Shown here: piece by piece, positions 9,671-18,799 of the stretch
Numbering within the stretch: position 1 is the stretch's first letter
Layout of the letters: every line of letters begins with the position of its first letter
Source: Spirosoma arboris
GTDB taxonomy: Bacteria; Bacteroidota; Bacteroidia; Cytophagales; Spirosomataceae
Assembly (NCBI RefSeq): GCF_009754945.1
Contig: NZ_WPIN01000021.1
Coordinates: forward strand, 91,432-155,431
DNA length: 64,000 nucleotides
Direction: 5' to 3'
Notes under the pieces: generated by a model
Databases searched by the model: none
The model's input: the letters and a program-made list of their open reading frames with translations, nothing else
What the model was told of the DNA's origin: nothing
Made by a program: the position numbers and the translations under genes

Positions 9671-10483
9671 TTAGTCAATACTGGGGAGCAAATTGGCATA
9701 TAGGGTAGGTAGTAGCGATAATGCGTTAGCAGTCGTATGACGCGCTACCTCATCAAAACTCAGTTGCTTGATATCAGCAATTCGCTGTGCAATTAGTTGC
9801 AGGTAAGCGGGTTCGTTACGTTTTCCCCGATACGGCACAGGGGCTAGATAAGGCGCATCGGTTTCAAGAACGAGATGTTCTAAACTAATGTGAGGCAGCA
9901 CTTTATCGATACCTCCATTTTTGAACGTAGCCACTCCGCCAATCCCTAGTTTAAAGCCCAACTCAATAGCCCGGTTGGCCTCATCGAGCGTTCCAACAAA
10001 GCAGTGAAAAATGCCCGTTAAATTCGGCAGTGCCAATTTCTCAATCAGGTCAGCTGCTTCGGCGAAGGAGTTCCGATCATGGCCGGAGCGAGTGTGCATA
10101 GAAACAGGTAATTTTTGTTCAGACGCCCAGCGAAGTTGGGTATCAAAGGCTATAAACTGCTGATCTACGTAGGTCATATCCCAGTAAAAATCCAGGCCAA
10201 TTTCACCTACAGCCATAAAGGCATGTCGATTCAATTGATCGTCAACCGTTGCCAGTTCCTGCTCAAACGTATCGTTGACATAGGCGGGATGTAGGCCCAT
10301 CATTGGTAAACACCGATCCGGATATTGGTCAGCAAGAGCCATCATACCTGATACTGTTTCGCGAGCACAGTTAGGCATCCAGATTTGGCTAATCTGCTGC
10401 ATTTCAGCCCGATCAAGCATAGCTTTCTGATCGGCGATAAACTGCTGATCGTAAATATGGGCGTGGGTATCGATAAGAGTCAT
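9671..10483 (-). CDS. TatD family metal-dependent hydrolase
   Basis: 270 residues, the usual TatD length. Seen: the metal-binding DTHAHIYD at the N-terminus, GEIGLDFYW with the bridging glutamate (about 93), MHTRSGHD, GIFHCFVG and ETDAPYLAP near residue 200. Known: TatD proteins are TIM-barrel DNases with 3'-exonuclease activity in DNA repair and turnover. It lies 12 bp from the glycosyltransferase stop in a run of minus-strand host genes. Confidence 0.92.
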   Translation of the reverse strand: MTLIDTHAHIYDQQFIADQKAMLDRAEMQQISQIWMPNCARETVSGMMALADQYPDRCLPMMGLHPAYVNDTFEQELATVDDQLNRHAFMAVGEIGLDFYWDMTYVDQQFIAFDTQLRWASEQKLPVSMHTRSGHDRNSFAEAADLIEKLALPNLTGIFHCFVGTLDEANRAIELGFKLGIGGVATFKNGGIDKVLPHISLEHLVLETDAPYLAPVPYRGKRNEPAYLQLIAQRIADIKQLSFDEVARHTTANALSLLPTLYANLLPSID

Positions 10484-10495
10484 ATTCCTTACTCT

Positions 10496-11557
10496 TCACT
10501 TATAGTTTCTTCCTTTCCAGACAATCTTCGTCGGCAACAGGTAAAATACTACCGATAGCGGCCCGATGATGAGTTGGTAAATTTCAAACAGCAACGCATA
10601 TGGCCATAACTTGGTTTGCCTTAATCGGCTCAATCCAAACGAAAGTACCATGGTCTGGATCATCAATTTGCTCAAATAAATTCCAAGCGCAAGTACAGGT
10701 GCGAGTAAGGCTAGCAAAAGTAAAAGTGGAGCAGTCAGGTATTGCATGTATAGCATCACGACCATCCACAGGGGCAAATTGGCTGCGCCACGCATCCAGC
10801 GCTTACGTTGCTGGAAAAATTCTGAGATTGTCTGAACAGGTTTTGTGCGAGCTAACACGCTCACGTCCAAAAGATTTCGAAAACTATATTTCTGCTTTAT
10901 AATGGCCCGAAATAGCGCATAATCCTCAGTCACGGAGAAAGGAAGCGATTCATACCCACCAACAGCCTTGTAAGCTGTCTGACTCACGGCCATGTTATTG
11001 CCCATCGCTGTTACGGGTATGCCAACACTACTCATTAAATGTGTCAGTGTCAGATTATAAAGCCAGTCGATCGTTTGGAGTTTATGAAAAAATTTCGGGC
11101 CTTCGGGGAGGGTCACTCCGGTAACAATGCCTCCGTTTCCGATAAGATATCGGCTCATTTCTGCCAACCAGCCAGGCGGCACTTGTGTATCTGCATCTGT
11201 AAAAAACAAAAGTTGACCCTGGGCCTGTTGGGCCAGCTGTGCCAGTACATTGGCCTTCCCTCTTAAGCCAGAAACAGATTCAGTGATAGTTACTAACCGA
11301 AAATTGGGTCGCTCGTGGATAAAACTGATTACAAGTCCAGCAGTTTGGTCCGTAGACTGATCATTCCCAATCAGCACTTCTATCGTTCTATGGCTGTCAT
11401 GAAGTTGGTCAATAGCTTGCAGGCATTCCAGAATAGTTGCCTCTTCATTGCGGGCAGCAATCAGGATACTAATCGACGGGTGATCTGGTGCTGGCTGGTT
11501 AGTATCCAGCATAAACAGGTTGAGGAACAGCCCTAAACGCATAGCCCCGCTCTGCAA
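10496..11557 (-). CDS. Membrane glycosyltransferase, GT2 family
   Basis: 353 residues as drawn; the true start is probably the ATG giving MLDTNQPAPDH (about 11512), because the longer frame overlaps the deacetylase by 59 bp. Seen: ISILIAARNEEATI, IGNDQSTDQT, the metal-binding FFTDADTQVPPGW, VTEDYALFRAI and QRKRWMRG (the Q/RxxRW block of processive-type GT2 enzymes), then three to four C-terminal membrane helices (about 255-345). It transfers sugar from a nucleotide donor at the cytosolic membrane face; the substrate is unknown. Adjacent to a polysaccharide deacetylase, which suggests a joint role in cell-surface glycan synthesis. Confidence 0.88.
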   Translation of the reverse strand: MQSGAMRLGLFLNLFMLDTNQPAPDHPSISILIAARNEEATILECLQAIDQLHDSHRTIEVLIGNDQSTDQTAGLVISFIHERPNFRLVTITESVSGLRGKANVLAQLAQQAQGQLLFFTDADTQVPPGWLAEMSRYLIGNGGIVTGVTLPEGPKFFHKLQTIDWLYNLTLTHLMSSVGIPVTAMGNNMAVSQTAYKAVGGYESLPFSVTEDYALFRAIIKQKYSFRNLLDVSVLARTKPVQTISEFFQQRKRWMRGAANLPLWMVVMLYMQYLTAPLLLLLALLAPVLALGIYLSKLMIQTMVLSFGLSRLRQTKLWPYALLFEIYQLIIGPLSVVFYLLPTKIVWKGRNYK

Positions 11558-12143
11558 AATAGCCTAGCATACGCGGCAATACATACCGCATGGTTGGCCA
11601 AGCTTTCAGGCTATCGTGAAATACAACGATCGAACCAGGTTTTGTGTATTGAATCGTTTTCTTAAGGCAGACATCAGCAGGTAGTTTACGGTCAAAATCT
11701 CCGGTAAGCACATCCCACATGACAATGGAATAATTTTCCATAACCTGGGCAGCCTGCGTCTTTTTAATGCGACCGTAGGGGGGTCTGAACAAGGATGTTT
11801 CAACGCCTAGATAATCCTGACATTTTTGGATATTTTCCAGATAAACCGAATCATCCGTTTTCCACCCATTAAGATGATTAAACGTGTGATTACCGACCAT
11901 ATGCCCTGCTTCAAGCACTTTGTAGAGCATGTCCCGGTGCTTGCGAACATTATCGCCAATACAAAAAAATGTCGCCTGAGCCGAAAATTTATCCAGTTGA
12001 CCCAACACAAACTCTGTCACTTCGGGAATTGGCCCGTCATCGAACGTCAGATAAATCGTTGGCTCGGATTCATCCTCGATCTTCCACCAGCACTCGGGAT
12101 AGACCGTTCGGAGTAGGAAGTTAGACTTATGAAGAAAAAGCAT
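11499..12143 (-). CDS. Polysaccharide deacetylase (NodB domain)
   Basis: 214 residues. Seen: LTFDDGP (metal-binding and catalytic base aspartates), the zinc-binding GNHTFNHLNG, FRPPYGR and the closing GSIVVFHDS motif with the catalytic histidine. Known: carbohydrate esterase family 4 removes N- or O-acetyl groups from glycans such as peptidoglycan or chitin-like polymers. There is no clear signal peptide, as is common for the Bacteroidetes branch. It is the first gene of the run deacetylase, glycosyltransferase, TatD, asparaginase. The 200 bp upstream is AT-rich and marks the edge of the phage region. Confidence 0.92.
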   Translation of the reverse strand: MLFLHKSNFLLRTVYPECWWKIEDESEPTIYLTFDDGPIPEVTEFVLGQLDKFSAQATFFCIGDNVRKHRDMLYKVLEAGHMVGNHTFNHLNGWKTDDSVYLENIQKCQDYLGVETSLFRPPYGRIKKTQAAQVMENYSIVMWDVLTGDFDRKLPADVCLKKTIQYTKPGSIVVFHDSLKAWPTMRYVLPRMLGYFAERGYAFRAVPQPVYAGY

Positions 12144-12346
12144 TGGTGCTACAGTAAACGATTGATACTAAATTAGTTATCCCTAATTATTCAGTAGTCT
12201 ACTGAAAGCTTACTGAAACTTTTTTACCCCACTCCCACCCGAGTGTCTAGTATTTGATTGCAAGTATATACCATTACGAGTAAAAATTTGTTTTGTTGCA
12301 CTAATTAAAAAATTTATAGATTCGGTATCATAAACCGTTTTTCTTA

Positions 12347-12610
12347 GTGCAAAACCCCGACTCCCAAGCCATCAACAAACGCTTTTTTGCTGCCATCGAT
12401 GAGCTAGTCAAACAGAAAAAGCTTCGCGGTCGGCGCAGCTTCGCCACCCTCTACAACCTCAACTGGGGCAATTTTTATCAACTTCGCAAAAAGCCGGAGG
12501 GGGAATTTCAACTGAGCTATTTAACGTGGCTTGTGAAGGACTTTGGCATTTCTTCCCAATGGCTTTTAACGGGGGAAGGCGAGATGTTTTCGAAACGATT
12601 AGTCAAATAA
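12347..12610 (+). CDS. HTH regulator-like protein
   Basis: 87 residues from a GTG start. Seen: helices consistent with a helix-turn-helix (RSFATLYNLNWGNFYQLRKK) and the signature LVKDFGISSQWLLTGEGEMF, which is typical of the C-terminal end of small Bacteroidetes phage-type/XRE regulators. It is the only plus-strand gene at the left edge of the phage tail cluster and is followed at once by a strong terminator. Inferred: a regulator at the prophage-host junction; it could be host or phage. Confidence 0.6.
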   Translation: MQNPDSQAINKRFFAAIDELVKQKKLRGRRSFATLYNLNWGNFYQLRKKPEGEFQLSYLTWLVKDFGISSQWLLTGEGEMFSKRLVK

Positions 12611-12642
12611 AAACGCCGGGCTCATCCCATGACCCGGCGTTT
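12611..12642. terminator. Bidirectional terminator
   Basis: AAACGCCGGG / CCCGGCGTTT stem with a 12-nt loop, A-run on the left and T-run on the right. It separates the HTH gene from the convergent end of the tail operon. Confidence 0.85.
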
Positions 12643-12685
12643 TCTGCTTCCTCTTTTTTAACCAATAAAACCTAATCTATTTTCT

Positions 12686-14620
12686 TTACGCTTCCGGATC
12701 GCCATTACTGGTATTGAACCAGGCGATTTTTAGTTTAGCGCCAGTCGGATTACCGGGGAACATCAGTCTCACGTAGTTAAGGTAGTTACTACTAGGAAAA
12801 ACGCCCCCCGCCGGAATTGGAATACCAACAGTGCGCCAGGTATCATCGGCCACAATCGTAAAATTGCCCATTTGACCAGAGCCCTCCTTTTCCTGATCTT
12901 GGGGGCTTTGCCCGACCCGACCAGCCACAATATACCCGCCTGTTGGCAACCCACTCCCAGCTTTATAGCGCATCCAAAGGGTTGTGACCGAACTGGCGAG
13001 GAGCGAAACCAGCGGAAAATAGAACCGGAAACCACCCGACAGGGTCAGCTCCATCCCATCTTCGGGCGTTGGGAAACCGGTATCCACCGCATTTTCCCAG
13101 TAGAAGTAGCCCCGCCCGTTGCGGGAGTTGAATTTCCAGCTGAGCGTATTGCGGTGGTCGGTCTGCGCATTGGCCCAGGCGCGAATCTGTGTGACAGTGC
13201 CCACGATAAAGGCATGGTGACTATAATAGACTCCGTTCCAATCGTAGGTGATGTGCTGCTCACTTGTGTTGTAGTTGGCGGGGTTGGCAAATTCGTCGGT
13301 GGCCGAATCAAAGGGTGCATAGCGAAACTGCGAACTGGCAAAACTACCTTCCCGCCAGAGCCCTACGCCGAGACTATCCGCACTGGCTTCAGGCACCATC
13401 GCTGTCCAGTTTTCTATCTGGTGAACCGGGGTTTGATCCCAATCGGTCAGGAACGTCAAATTGCCGTCTCCAGCTACCCGCGCGTTATACTTGAGTGGTG
13501 CGTTGACAATGAAATTGGGGTATTCGTTCGAGCGGGCCGGGTACTGGGTTTGATCGCCCGTACGGTTATGGGTGAGCTTAGTCCAGACGTGCACGGCCCG
13601 CCCGTCGAGTCTGACCCATTGTTCTAAAATCACGTCGGTGGGATCATTTTGCACCGCCCAGTTCATCATGCGCACTTTTATATAATGCGTTGTGCCGTCG
13701 TTTCCGTAGGCCATAACCACCGCCGGGTTATCAAACGTATCCCCTACCTGAATCGGATTGTTGCCGACTCCTGCCCCTTCCGGAGTTGCCCAGGCGGGTT
13801 CCACCGCTTTTCCTTCAGATTCTACCTGCCGGGTGCGACCGCCCCGGTAAATGGTCAGTCCATTGCCTCTACCCCAATCAAATTGGTTGATTAAGTTGGG
13901 TCCACCCGAGAAGGAAATGTGCGCGGGTGAGCCGCCGAAATTCTTCCAGAGTTCAACGTGAATGGTCCCGTTGTCCAGTACTGCTTTGGGGCCAATCGCC
14001 TGCCCCCTGTGCACACGTGTATCCGTGGTGGGCCAATCGGTATTGGTCGTAATGGGCTGATACGCGAAGGTCTCCCAGGTGGGCAGGTTGGGGCCAACCG
14101 AACCCGATACCACGACATGAATGGTTTTCGTCGCTGGAGTTTGCTGGTTATCGGTTTGCTTGGCGGTAATCGTTACCGAACTATCCGCTGACAGTCCAGA
14201 AGGGACAGTACCAGATATTTTTAGTCGTTTTGCCCCACTCACCGTTTCAGTCACGGCGGTTAAAAAGGCATGACTGGCCATCGATAAGAGCGTAATGGTT
14301 TGCCCACTGGCTGCCGTGGCCGCCGAATAGGGCACTATCCACTCATAGGCTGAGCCGGGCGTCATATCGGGCGCTGTTGGCAAACTCAGTGAAGGAGCCG
14401 CTGCGGGGGAACACTCCCGAACCGAATCAATCTCAGGGGCCACATCGGTCGTGGCCGCAATCACCGCATCAATCGAGGCCAGCCCGCGAAAATAGGTTTC
14501 AGCCTCCTCACAACTCCAGCTTGAATACAATAACCAGCGGTCGGTACCGGCTGGCCAGCCCGTCACACCCGTGAAGGGGTTGCGGATCTTTTTGGCGTAT
14601 TGATTACTTGTCGAGGGCAT
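12686..14620 (-). CDS. Phage tail fibre/spike-like protein
   Basis: 644 residues, no signal peptide. Seen: an N-terminal region (about 1-130), a cadherin/PKD-like segment (about 130-210, TITAKQTDNQQTPATKTIHVVV), then a long beta-rich region with many aromatic residues and a C-terminal jelly-roll-like end. It is last in the tail operon and overlaps the preceding gene by 17 bp. Inferred: a receptor-binding or carbohydrate-binding fibre, from its position and beta-rich, low-charge composition. No enzyme motif is seen. Confidence 0.5.
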   Translation of the reverse strand: MPSTSNQYAKKIRNPFTGVTGWPAGTDRWLLYSSWSCEEAETYFRGLASIDAVIAATTDVAPEIDSVRECSPAAAPSLSLPTAPDMTPGSAYEWIVPYSAATAASGQTITLLSMASHAFLTAVTETVSGAKRLKISGTVPSGLSADSSVTITAKQTDNQQTPATKTIHVVVSGSVGPNLPTWETFAYQPITTNTDWPTTDTRVHRGQAIGPKAVLDNGTIHVELWKNFGGSPAHISFSGGPNLINQFDWGRGNGLTIYRGGRTRQVESEGKAVEPAWATPEGAGVGNNPIQVGDTFDNPAVVMAYGNDGTTHYIKVRMMNWAVQNDPTDVILEQWVRLDGRAVHVWTKLTHNRTGDQTQYPARSNEYPNFIVNAPLKYNARVAGDGNLTFLTDWDQTPVHQIENWTAMVPEASADSLGVGLWREGSFASSQFRYAPFDSATDEFANPANYNTSEQHITYDWNGVYYSHHAFIVGTVTQIRAWANAQTDHRNTLSWKFNSRNGRGYFYWENAVDTGFPTPEDGMELTLSGGFRFYFPLVSLLASSVTTLWMRYKAGSGLPTGGYIVAGRVGQSPQDQEKEGSGQMGNFTIVADDTWRTVGIPIPAGGVFPSSNYLNYVRLMFPGNPTGAKLKIAWFNTSNGDPEA

Positions 14621-15104
14621 AATCAGCGATGGTTTTTAGCCCCGACACCGTAGCGGTCGAGGTCGTTGGTGTAGGTATCTGATCCAGTTTTATCCAGTAA
14701 AATCCACTGGCGGCCGTAGCGCCCCACATGCGTTTTTCGTAACCGGCCGGCGCAAAATTATCCGGTGGTGAATAACCCGAATTGGCCGTTGCGACGCCTT
14801 TAACAACAACACCGGGTAGTTTGTCAAACTGAATATTTGACCCCCTCGGCGCGATTTTATCAGGTTCTCCCTCCACTGAGTACACTTCAATTGGGTTGTC
14901 ATAGCCCGTTGCCTGCACAATAGGATAGCCTCCCCGTGTACCGAGTCGGGTGCGCGGCAAACCAAATACGGGAGGCACAACCACCGGAGGTGTGATTGGT
15001 GTTGGATCGGCCGTTGTCTCATTCCCAATAAGGGCTTTGGCCTCTTCGAGCAAGTCAATGAACTGATCGAGAAGGGTTCGGAGTTTTTGTTGATTAGCGG
15101 TCAT
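14604..15104 (-). CDS. Phage tail-cluster protein, function unknown
   Basis: 166 residues: an N-terminal amphipathic helix (LRTLLDQFIDLLEEAKALI), a proline-rich linker (about 33-47), then a compact beta domain and a C-terminal VSGLKTIADYALDK. The last motif resembles VSGLLTLADYVLALP in the next gene upstream. Overlaps both neighbours (4 bp upstream, 17 bp downstream), so translation is likely coupled. Inferred: an accessory fibre or adaptor. Confidence 0.5.
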   Translation of the reverse strand: MTANQQKLRTLLDQFIDLLEEAKALIGNETTADPTPITPPVVVPPVFGLPRTRLGTRGGYPIVQATGYDNPIEVYSVEGEPDKIAPRGSNIQFDKLPGVVVKGVATANSGYSPPDNFAPAGYEKRMWGATAASGFYWIKLDQIPTPTTSTATVSGLKTIADYALDK

Positions 15105-15691
15105 GGTGCCAGGGGTAAAATGGTTGTACGATCAATGGCCCCGGTTACCAAATACGAGGCCGTCTGGATATTATTGACCCCATCAGGGGAAAGCGACACG
15201 TTAAGAATGTCGCCTGGATAAGCCAGTGAGACAAACGCACTGGACTGATAGCCGTAGGAATCGGGTTCTGGTAGCAATGGGACCGGTGCCCAACTCCCGG
15301 CAAAATGCCCCACATACTCAAGCTTATAGTTCCAGCTGGAGGGCGTTCGAAAATAGAAAAACACGGAAAATCCATCCGAATTCGGCGTAGCGTAGACATC
15401 AATCGCCAACGGCAGCGCTAACACATAATCAGCAAGGGTAAGCAGTCCCGACACCGGCGGATCGGTTGGTGGCTCACCCGGATCGGTTCCGCTGCAAGAG
15501 GTCGAAAGTGACGATAAAGGCCCCGCGTAGCGGATAAGGCCCGAACGAAGCGGTATGTGCTTATCTCCAACAACTGGCAAATCGATGCCTTCAGGCAGGA
15601 CATAATACACCTTATCGGTGGGCTGACCCGTTCCGGTCAGGGCCAGCTCGGAGCTAATGCGGGCAAACCGGGCAACGTAGCGCGTAGCCAT
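15101..15691 (-). CDS. Phage tail-cluster protein, function unknown
   Basis: 196 residues. The N-terminal third (ISSELALTGTGQPTDKVYYVLP...) is followed by a proline-rich linker around residues 68-80 and a second beta domain. It overlaps the downstream gene by 4 bp and starts 1 bp after the SGNH-fibre stop. It shares the VSGL-TxADYxL motif with the 166-residue neighbour, suggesting the same structural module is used twice. Confidence 0.5.
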   Translation of the reverse strand: MATRYVARFARISSELALTGTGQPTDKVYYVLPEGIDLPVVGDKHIPLRSGLIRYAGPLSSLSTSCSGTDPGEPPTDPPVSGLLTLADYVLALPLAIDVYATPNSDGFSVFFYFRTPSSWNYKLEYVGHFAGSWAPVPLLPEPDSYGYQSSAFVSLAYPGDILNVSLSPDGVNNIQTASYLVTGAIDRTTILPLAP

Positions 15692-15692
15692 A

Positions 15693-18011
15693 TCAGGGCA
15701 GTTCAGTTAAAAACGTGGTGACCAGTCCCGCCAATAAATTCCGGGCTTTGCCCGACGGATCAGAATGCGGATGCACATTGTCCGGCACCCAGTAGCGAAG
15801 CGCACTCATGTCGTGAGCGGTGTCCGCACCCGACGAATAACTACTCCAGGGCACTGTAGTCCACAGGGCCTGCGTGCCCGGCACTTTTTGTTGACCCCAG
15901 CCGGTTTTCTCCCAAAGTTTTAACAGCGGAAATTGCCAGTAGGTGGCCAGCGTTTGTTGACCTAATGCCACTCGGGGGTCGAGCTGGTTTTCATAATGGC
16001 CTTCCAGGGCGATTTTGGCGCGGGGATTATAACTTAAAATGATATCAATGATGTAATTGGACGCGCCCAGAAAATAATTCCGGTTGTTACGGGTGGCCGG
16101 AACGGTATCAAATTCGGCTATAGTTTCCGAAGTAAAGCGGTCGTTATAGCCATGCGATAAGACAAATAAATCGGGCATGGGGTAGGTTCCATTCAGGTAA
16201 GGCACCAGACTTCGCTCGTAGGAACAGTTCAGAAAATAGACCGTATCGGCAGGAGTGAGCACATTGGGTGGTGAATTGCCCAAAACGGCACTGTAAGTGC
16301 TCCAGCCCGAAATCAACGCCCGCTTTTCGGCCAGTGTCATACTTAAACTGTATGCCACGTTCTGCCAGGGCACGCCCGCCCAACTGCCCGTTTTATCGGC
16401 TTTGCGAATAGTCGAAGACGGCACCGCTTGGTTGATTAATGTGGCACCAACCGCTTCGCTCGCCAGCTCCCAATAGCCTCCCAACGCCGGAATGCTGGTT
16501 CCACCTAACCAGATCCGTTTGCCGGTTAGATTGGTGGCAGGCCTATAGGTATAGGGGTAAACGGTGGTGGCGGTACTGCCTTCCTCAAATTGAAACAAGG
16601 CCGGATCGCCAATGACGGTTAAGCGAACAAAGGCGCATTTGGCCGGGGTCGTAACGCTCAAGGCGGCTCGGTCATAGCGAAGGCCTGAGATAAAGATTTG
16701 GGCCGAATCATAGAAGCAGACGAATTGCTTGTTGGTGGGCGTGTAGACGGTAGCTGGCTTAACGGGTATAAAGCCTGACACCATGCCGGTGGCGTAGTAG
16801 GTTAGAAAGTTGTTTTCGTCCAGGTAGCGGTACCGAATCGTATCCGGTGCATTTTTATTGAACAGGTTTTTGCCCTGCACAAAAACGCCGTTCAGCGTCG
16901 TAACGGCCTGTACTGCGCGGGCTTTGGCTTGTCTGGCCGTCACCATGGCCGTCGACGCCTGAGGGGTCGTTACGTCCAGATTGACCGCATAGGGAATGTA
17001 GGTGGTACTGCTGGTAGTTCCCGCTTCGACCATAAACGCGTCTTTCGGGGTGCCCAGCGTGGCCCGAATATAGTAGGTGCCTGCCGTGACCGTAAAGCTA
17101 TTGGCCGGCCGGTCAAAGGCGGCTCCTGTGCCCAACGGAACTTGCAAAGAATCGTAATACGCTACGTTCTGCCGGGAGCCGTTCGCTACGTACACGCCCG
17201 ACGGAGTCACCGGAATAAAGCCTGACACGAAGTAACCCGACGCGAAAGTGAGTACGCCAGCCGGGGTCACGTAATAATTATCTTTACTGCCTTCCGTGTC
17301 GTTTTTATTATAGAGGTTTTTACCCCCGGACAATTGGCGAGTTAATACTTTACTGGCTAACGCTGTGCGTTGCGCCCGAAGTGCCGTGCGCGTCTCCCCG
17401 TTCAGAGTTAATTGGTAACTAGGTGCTCCCACGATGCTACTGCCCACCTGCAGCTGAAACGTGGTCAGTAAGCTATTGGCTACCGTAATCCGAATGTAAT
17501 AGGTGTTTGCGGTAACGGTAAAGCTATTACTGGGCCGGTTATAGCTGGCCCCAACGCCTAAGGCTACCTGCTCTTTGGAGTAATAGGTCACGTACTGCTT
17601 ATCACTAGCAGTTAAGACCATTCCGGGGGAAACCGGAATAAAATTCGACTCGGTGTAGAGCGCATTGGCGATGGTGTCGCCCGCCGTGTTGAAGTATTTG
17701 CCCGGCATATTGCCCGGATCCGCGTAGTTAAAGAGCTGTTTTCCCCGAATCAGCACGCCCGACAACTCACTGGCCATGGCCTTTAAGCCTAGTTTGGCCC
17801 CCAGTCCTTTTACCTGATTGGGGTCAATGGGCACTTTGAACGGCGTGCCAAATTTGGGCGTCAGGACTAGATTATTGCTGGCATCAAATGACAGATTATA
17901 CACGCCCTGAAGCGTTGGGCGCTGAATGCCGGGACCGATTTCTACTTTTTGCCCAAGCGCAACAGTAGCGACAAGAAGCAGGAAACATATGGGAAGTTTA
18001 GTCATGGTCAT
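15693..18011 (-). CDS. Secreted fibre-like protein with SGNH hydrolase domain
   Basis: 772 residues. Seen: a signal-peptide-like N-terminus (about 1-20, ending ALGQ); a short tail-type region; three tandem units of about 115 residues (starting KQLFNYAD, KNLYNKND and KNLFNKNA), each with GxIPVxP and SFTV-YYIR-type strands; then an SGNH domain from about residue 500 with GGTS (serine), HGYND and DNVHPHSD (aspartate-histidine) blocks. Known: SGNH/GDSL enzymes are esterases, often removing acetyl groups from glycans. Inferred: a fibre or tail-tip esterase acting on surface polysaccharide. The Sec signal is unexpected for a virion part. Confidence 0.7.
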   Translation of the reverse strand: MTMTKLPICFLLLVATVALGQKVEIGPGIQRPTLQGVYNLSFDASNNLVLTPKFGTPFKVPIDPNQVKGLGAKLGLKAMASELSGVLIRGKQLFNYADPGNMPGKYFNTAGDTIANALYTESNFIPVSPGMVLTASDKQYVTYYSKEQVALGVGASYNRPSNSFTVTANTYYIRITVANSLLTTFQLQVGSSIVGAPSYQLTLNGETRTALRAQRTALASKVLTRQLSGGKNLYNKNDTEGSKDNYYVTPAGVLTFASGYFVSGFIPVTPSGVYVANGSRQNVAYYDSLQVPLGTGAAFDRPANSFTVTAGTYYIRATLGTPKDAFMVEAGTTSSTTYIPYAVNLDVTTPQASTAMVTARQAKARAVQAVTTLNGVFVQGKNLFNKNAPDTIRYRYLDENNFLTYYATGMVSGFIPVKPATVYTPTNKQFVCFYDSAQIFISGLRYDRAALSVTTPAKCAFVRLTVIGDPALFQFEEGSTATTVYPYTYRPATNLTGKRIWLGGTSIPALGGYWELASEAVGATLINQAVPSSTIRKADKTGSWAGVPWQNVAYSLSMTLAEKRALISGWSTYSAVLGNSPPNVLTPADTVYFLNCSYERSLVPYLNGTYPMPDLFVLSHGYNDRFTSETIAEFDTVPATRNNRNYFLGASNYIIDIILSYNPRAKIALEGHYENQLDPRVALGQQTLATYWQFPLLKLWEKTGWGQQKVPGTQALWTTVPWSSYSSGADTAHDMSALRYWVPDNVHPHSDPSGKARNLLAGLVTTFLTELP

Positions 18012-18799
18012 GTCGTTGGAATTATTTTTAATGATAATACCCCGCCCGCGTAATCGGAGACGCCGTCGGGGTAGTTGATAAGAAAATGGGTATTATCGGG
18101 AAAGGTCAGTTTCATGGTTTGATCCAGCCCTCCGGCCGCATCCTGCAACAGTTTACGAAACCGTCCACCGGGCAGATTGAACCCATGCAACTGAGGTGTA
18201 CCGATCATATCGGCACTCAAATAAAACAAATGCTCGTTATCCACCGTGAGTCCAACCACCTCCTCATCTTCATAACAAAAAATGGCTTCAATCACCCGCT
18301 CATCCCCCGGAATCTGGCCGGTGCTAAAGGGAAGTAATAGATCAGCCACGTAGGTTAGATCCGCATCCGATGCCGCCGTGGTTAAATTTAGCAACGTGGG
18401 AATGACGCCATTCACTAATTCATAGCGCGTCAGGAGCGTATTCCAGTGCAAAACTAGGGGTTGCGCTTCGGCGGGAGCCGTTAGAATTACTGGGTATTGG
18501 GAGTCTTCGGGTGTCAGATCGCCGTCGGGCGTTGCCGACACTACCCGACCACTTTCGGTGAGCTCAATCGAGGCTGCCAGTACCTTTTGATACGAACCCG
18601 GCTCATCGGTCGGCAGTAGCGCATTTCGGGCATAGAGCCAGTACAGCACGCCGGTTCTCAGATCGCCCCCATCCGGGTCCTGATCGAAAATCAAATCTAC
18701 CGACCAGTCTACCCAATCGGTAAAGAGCCCATCGCGTTCGATCCGATATTCCCAGTTGGGGCCTGTAGCCGTCCCCGTCGGCGCAAAGGGCTTACTCAT
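18008..18799 (-). CDS. Phage tail/baseplate-associated protein
   Basis: 263 residues of mixed beta structure with no recognised motif. Overlaps the baseplate gene by 4 bp upstream and the SGNH gene by 4 bp downstream. The position right after the Tal-like gene is where siphophages encode upper-baseplate or fibre-connector proteins; this assignment rests on context only. Confidence 0.5.
   Translation of the reverse strand: MSKPFAPTGTATGPNWEYRIERDGLFTDWVDWSVDLIFDQDPDGGDLRTGVLYWLYARNALLPTDEPGSYQKVLAASIELTESGRVVSATPDGDLTPEDSQYPVILTAPAEAQPLVLHWNTLLTRYELVNGVIPTLLNLTTAASDADLTYVADLLLPFSTGQIPGDERVIEAIFCYEDEEVVGLTVDNEHLFYLSADMIGTPQLHGFNLPGGRFRKLLQDAAGGLDQTMKLTFPDNTHFLINYPDGVSDYAGGVLSLKIIPTT

Noticed and set aside
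12144..12346. attL/attR pair bounding the prophage
   Set aside because: I could not find a convincing direct repeat between the left edge and any place near 58-60 kb by eye; no integrase gene is present to guide the search.
12872..13627. Plus-strand frame of 251 codons
   Set aside because: Antisense to the 644-residue tail protein; high-GC third-position shadow, rich in R, P and G with no motif.
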